Made by a program: the position numbers and the translations under genes. The notes beneath the pieces are model-generated. The model was not told where the DNA came from. It did no database searches and was given only the letters and a program-made list of their open reading frames with translations. Source: Gammaproteobacteria bacterium (GTDB taxonomy: Bacteria > Pseudomonadota > Gammaproteobacteria > Chromatiales > Chromatiaceae). Taken from it: a stretch of DNA of 15,594 nucleotides. Where the stretch lies: contig JABDQZ010000098.1 in NCBI GenBank assembly GCA_013041975.1, positions 1 to 15,594 of the forward strand, written 5' to 3'. This document shows, piece after piece, positions 15,392 to 15,594 of this stretch (its first letter is position 1; the number at the start of each line of letters is the position of its first letter).

Positions 15392-15594
15392 CTAATGATC
15401 CCCCTTGATTCAATCTAAATGATACCTAACCAATATATTCAAGTGTTTACCCTTGTATGCTTATTAACAATAAATATATTGATAATTAATTGATACGAAT
15501 CAATAACTTTCAAGTCAAGCAATTGATATATCTCAACTTTGTTCCAGGGTAAGGCCGTGGATCTTCCTTAACACTTTATTCAGGTTTGATGATT
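15392..15594 (-). promoter_or_regulatory. AT-rich leader of the five-gene operon with phased ATTGATA repeats
   Basis: No gene is seen in these 203 nt. ATTGATA occurs at 15478, 15489 and 15522, spaced 11 and 33 bp (whole helical turns). ATTGAT-ACGA-ATCAAT (15489-15504) forms an inverted repeat. This looks like a regulator-binding region. No convincing -35/-10 pair could be fixed, though several AT-rich -10-like hexamers exist. Confidence 0.35.

Noticed and set aside
1..15594. CRISPR arrays, tRNA or rRNA genes
   Set aside because: No regularly spaced direct repeats of CRISPR length and no cloverleaf or rRNA-like sequence were seen on either strand.

Overview
The window looks like chromosomal DNA of a gammaproteobacterium of moderate GC content. 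This rests on a cbpA-cbpM chaperone pair, an AddAB-like helicase-nuclease pair of the kind found in beta- and gammaproteobacteria, a SanA/YdcF-type DUF218 protein and a DUF389 membrane protein. The genus cannot be read from the sequence alone.

Left part (1-4699, minus strand): two overlapping genes for DNA break processing. A PD-(D/E)XK, Fe-S type AddB-like protein comes first (884 codons). It is followed, with an ATGA overlap, by a UvrD/AddA-like helicase that runs off the left edge. Divergent to these is a DUF218 membrane-anchored protein (4794-5435). Next come three small minus-strand genes: a three-helix membrane protein, a four-cysteine zinc-ribbon protein and an exported Gln/Asn/Lys-rich protein. 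Hairpins fit as terminators around them.

Middle part (6500-9250, plus strand): cbpA and cbpM as an overlapping pair, then a TIGR00341/DUF389 membrane protein. Between the exported Gln-rich gene and cbpA lies a block of GTTAC/GTAAC half-sites with about 10-bp phasing, a candidate operator for the divergent pair.

Right-centre (9250-11544): a small membrane protein, then an IS110-family element of the IS1111 type. It has a DEDD/Ser transposase, 10-bp subterminal inverted repeats (9844-9853 and 11207-11216) and about 250 nt of noncoding DNA downstream of the transposase, where guide RNAs of this group are encoded. Beyond it lies about 330 nt with no gene, rich in small palindromes and containing what may be a decayed insertion-sequence end.

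Right part (11545-15391, minus strand): five tightly packed genes, all exported or membrane-anchored and none of known function. In transcription order they are an alpha-helical secreted protein, a periplasmic coiled-coil protein with a C-terminal beta-rich domain, a small anchored CxxxC protein, a secreted ankyrin-repeat protein, and a protein with a membrane segment at each end. The spacing (ATGA overlap, 2- to 34-nt gaps) indicates one operon. An AT-rich leader with helically phased ATTGATA repeats lies in front of it. This cassette is the best candidate in the window for an undescribed envelope system.
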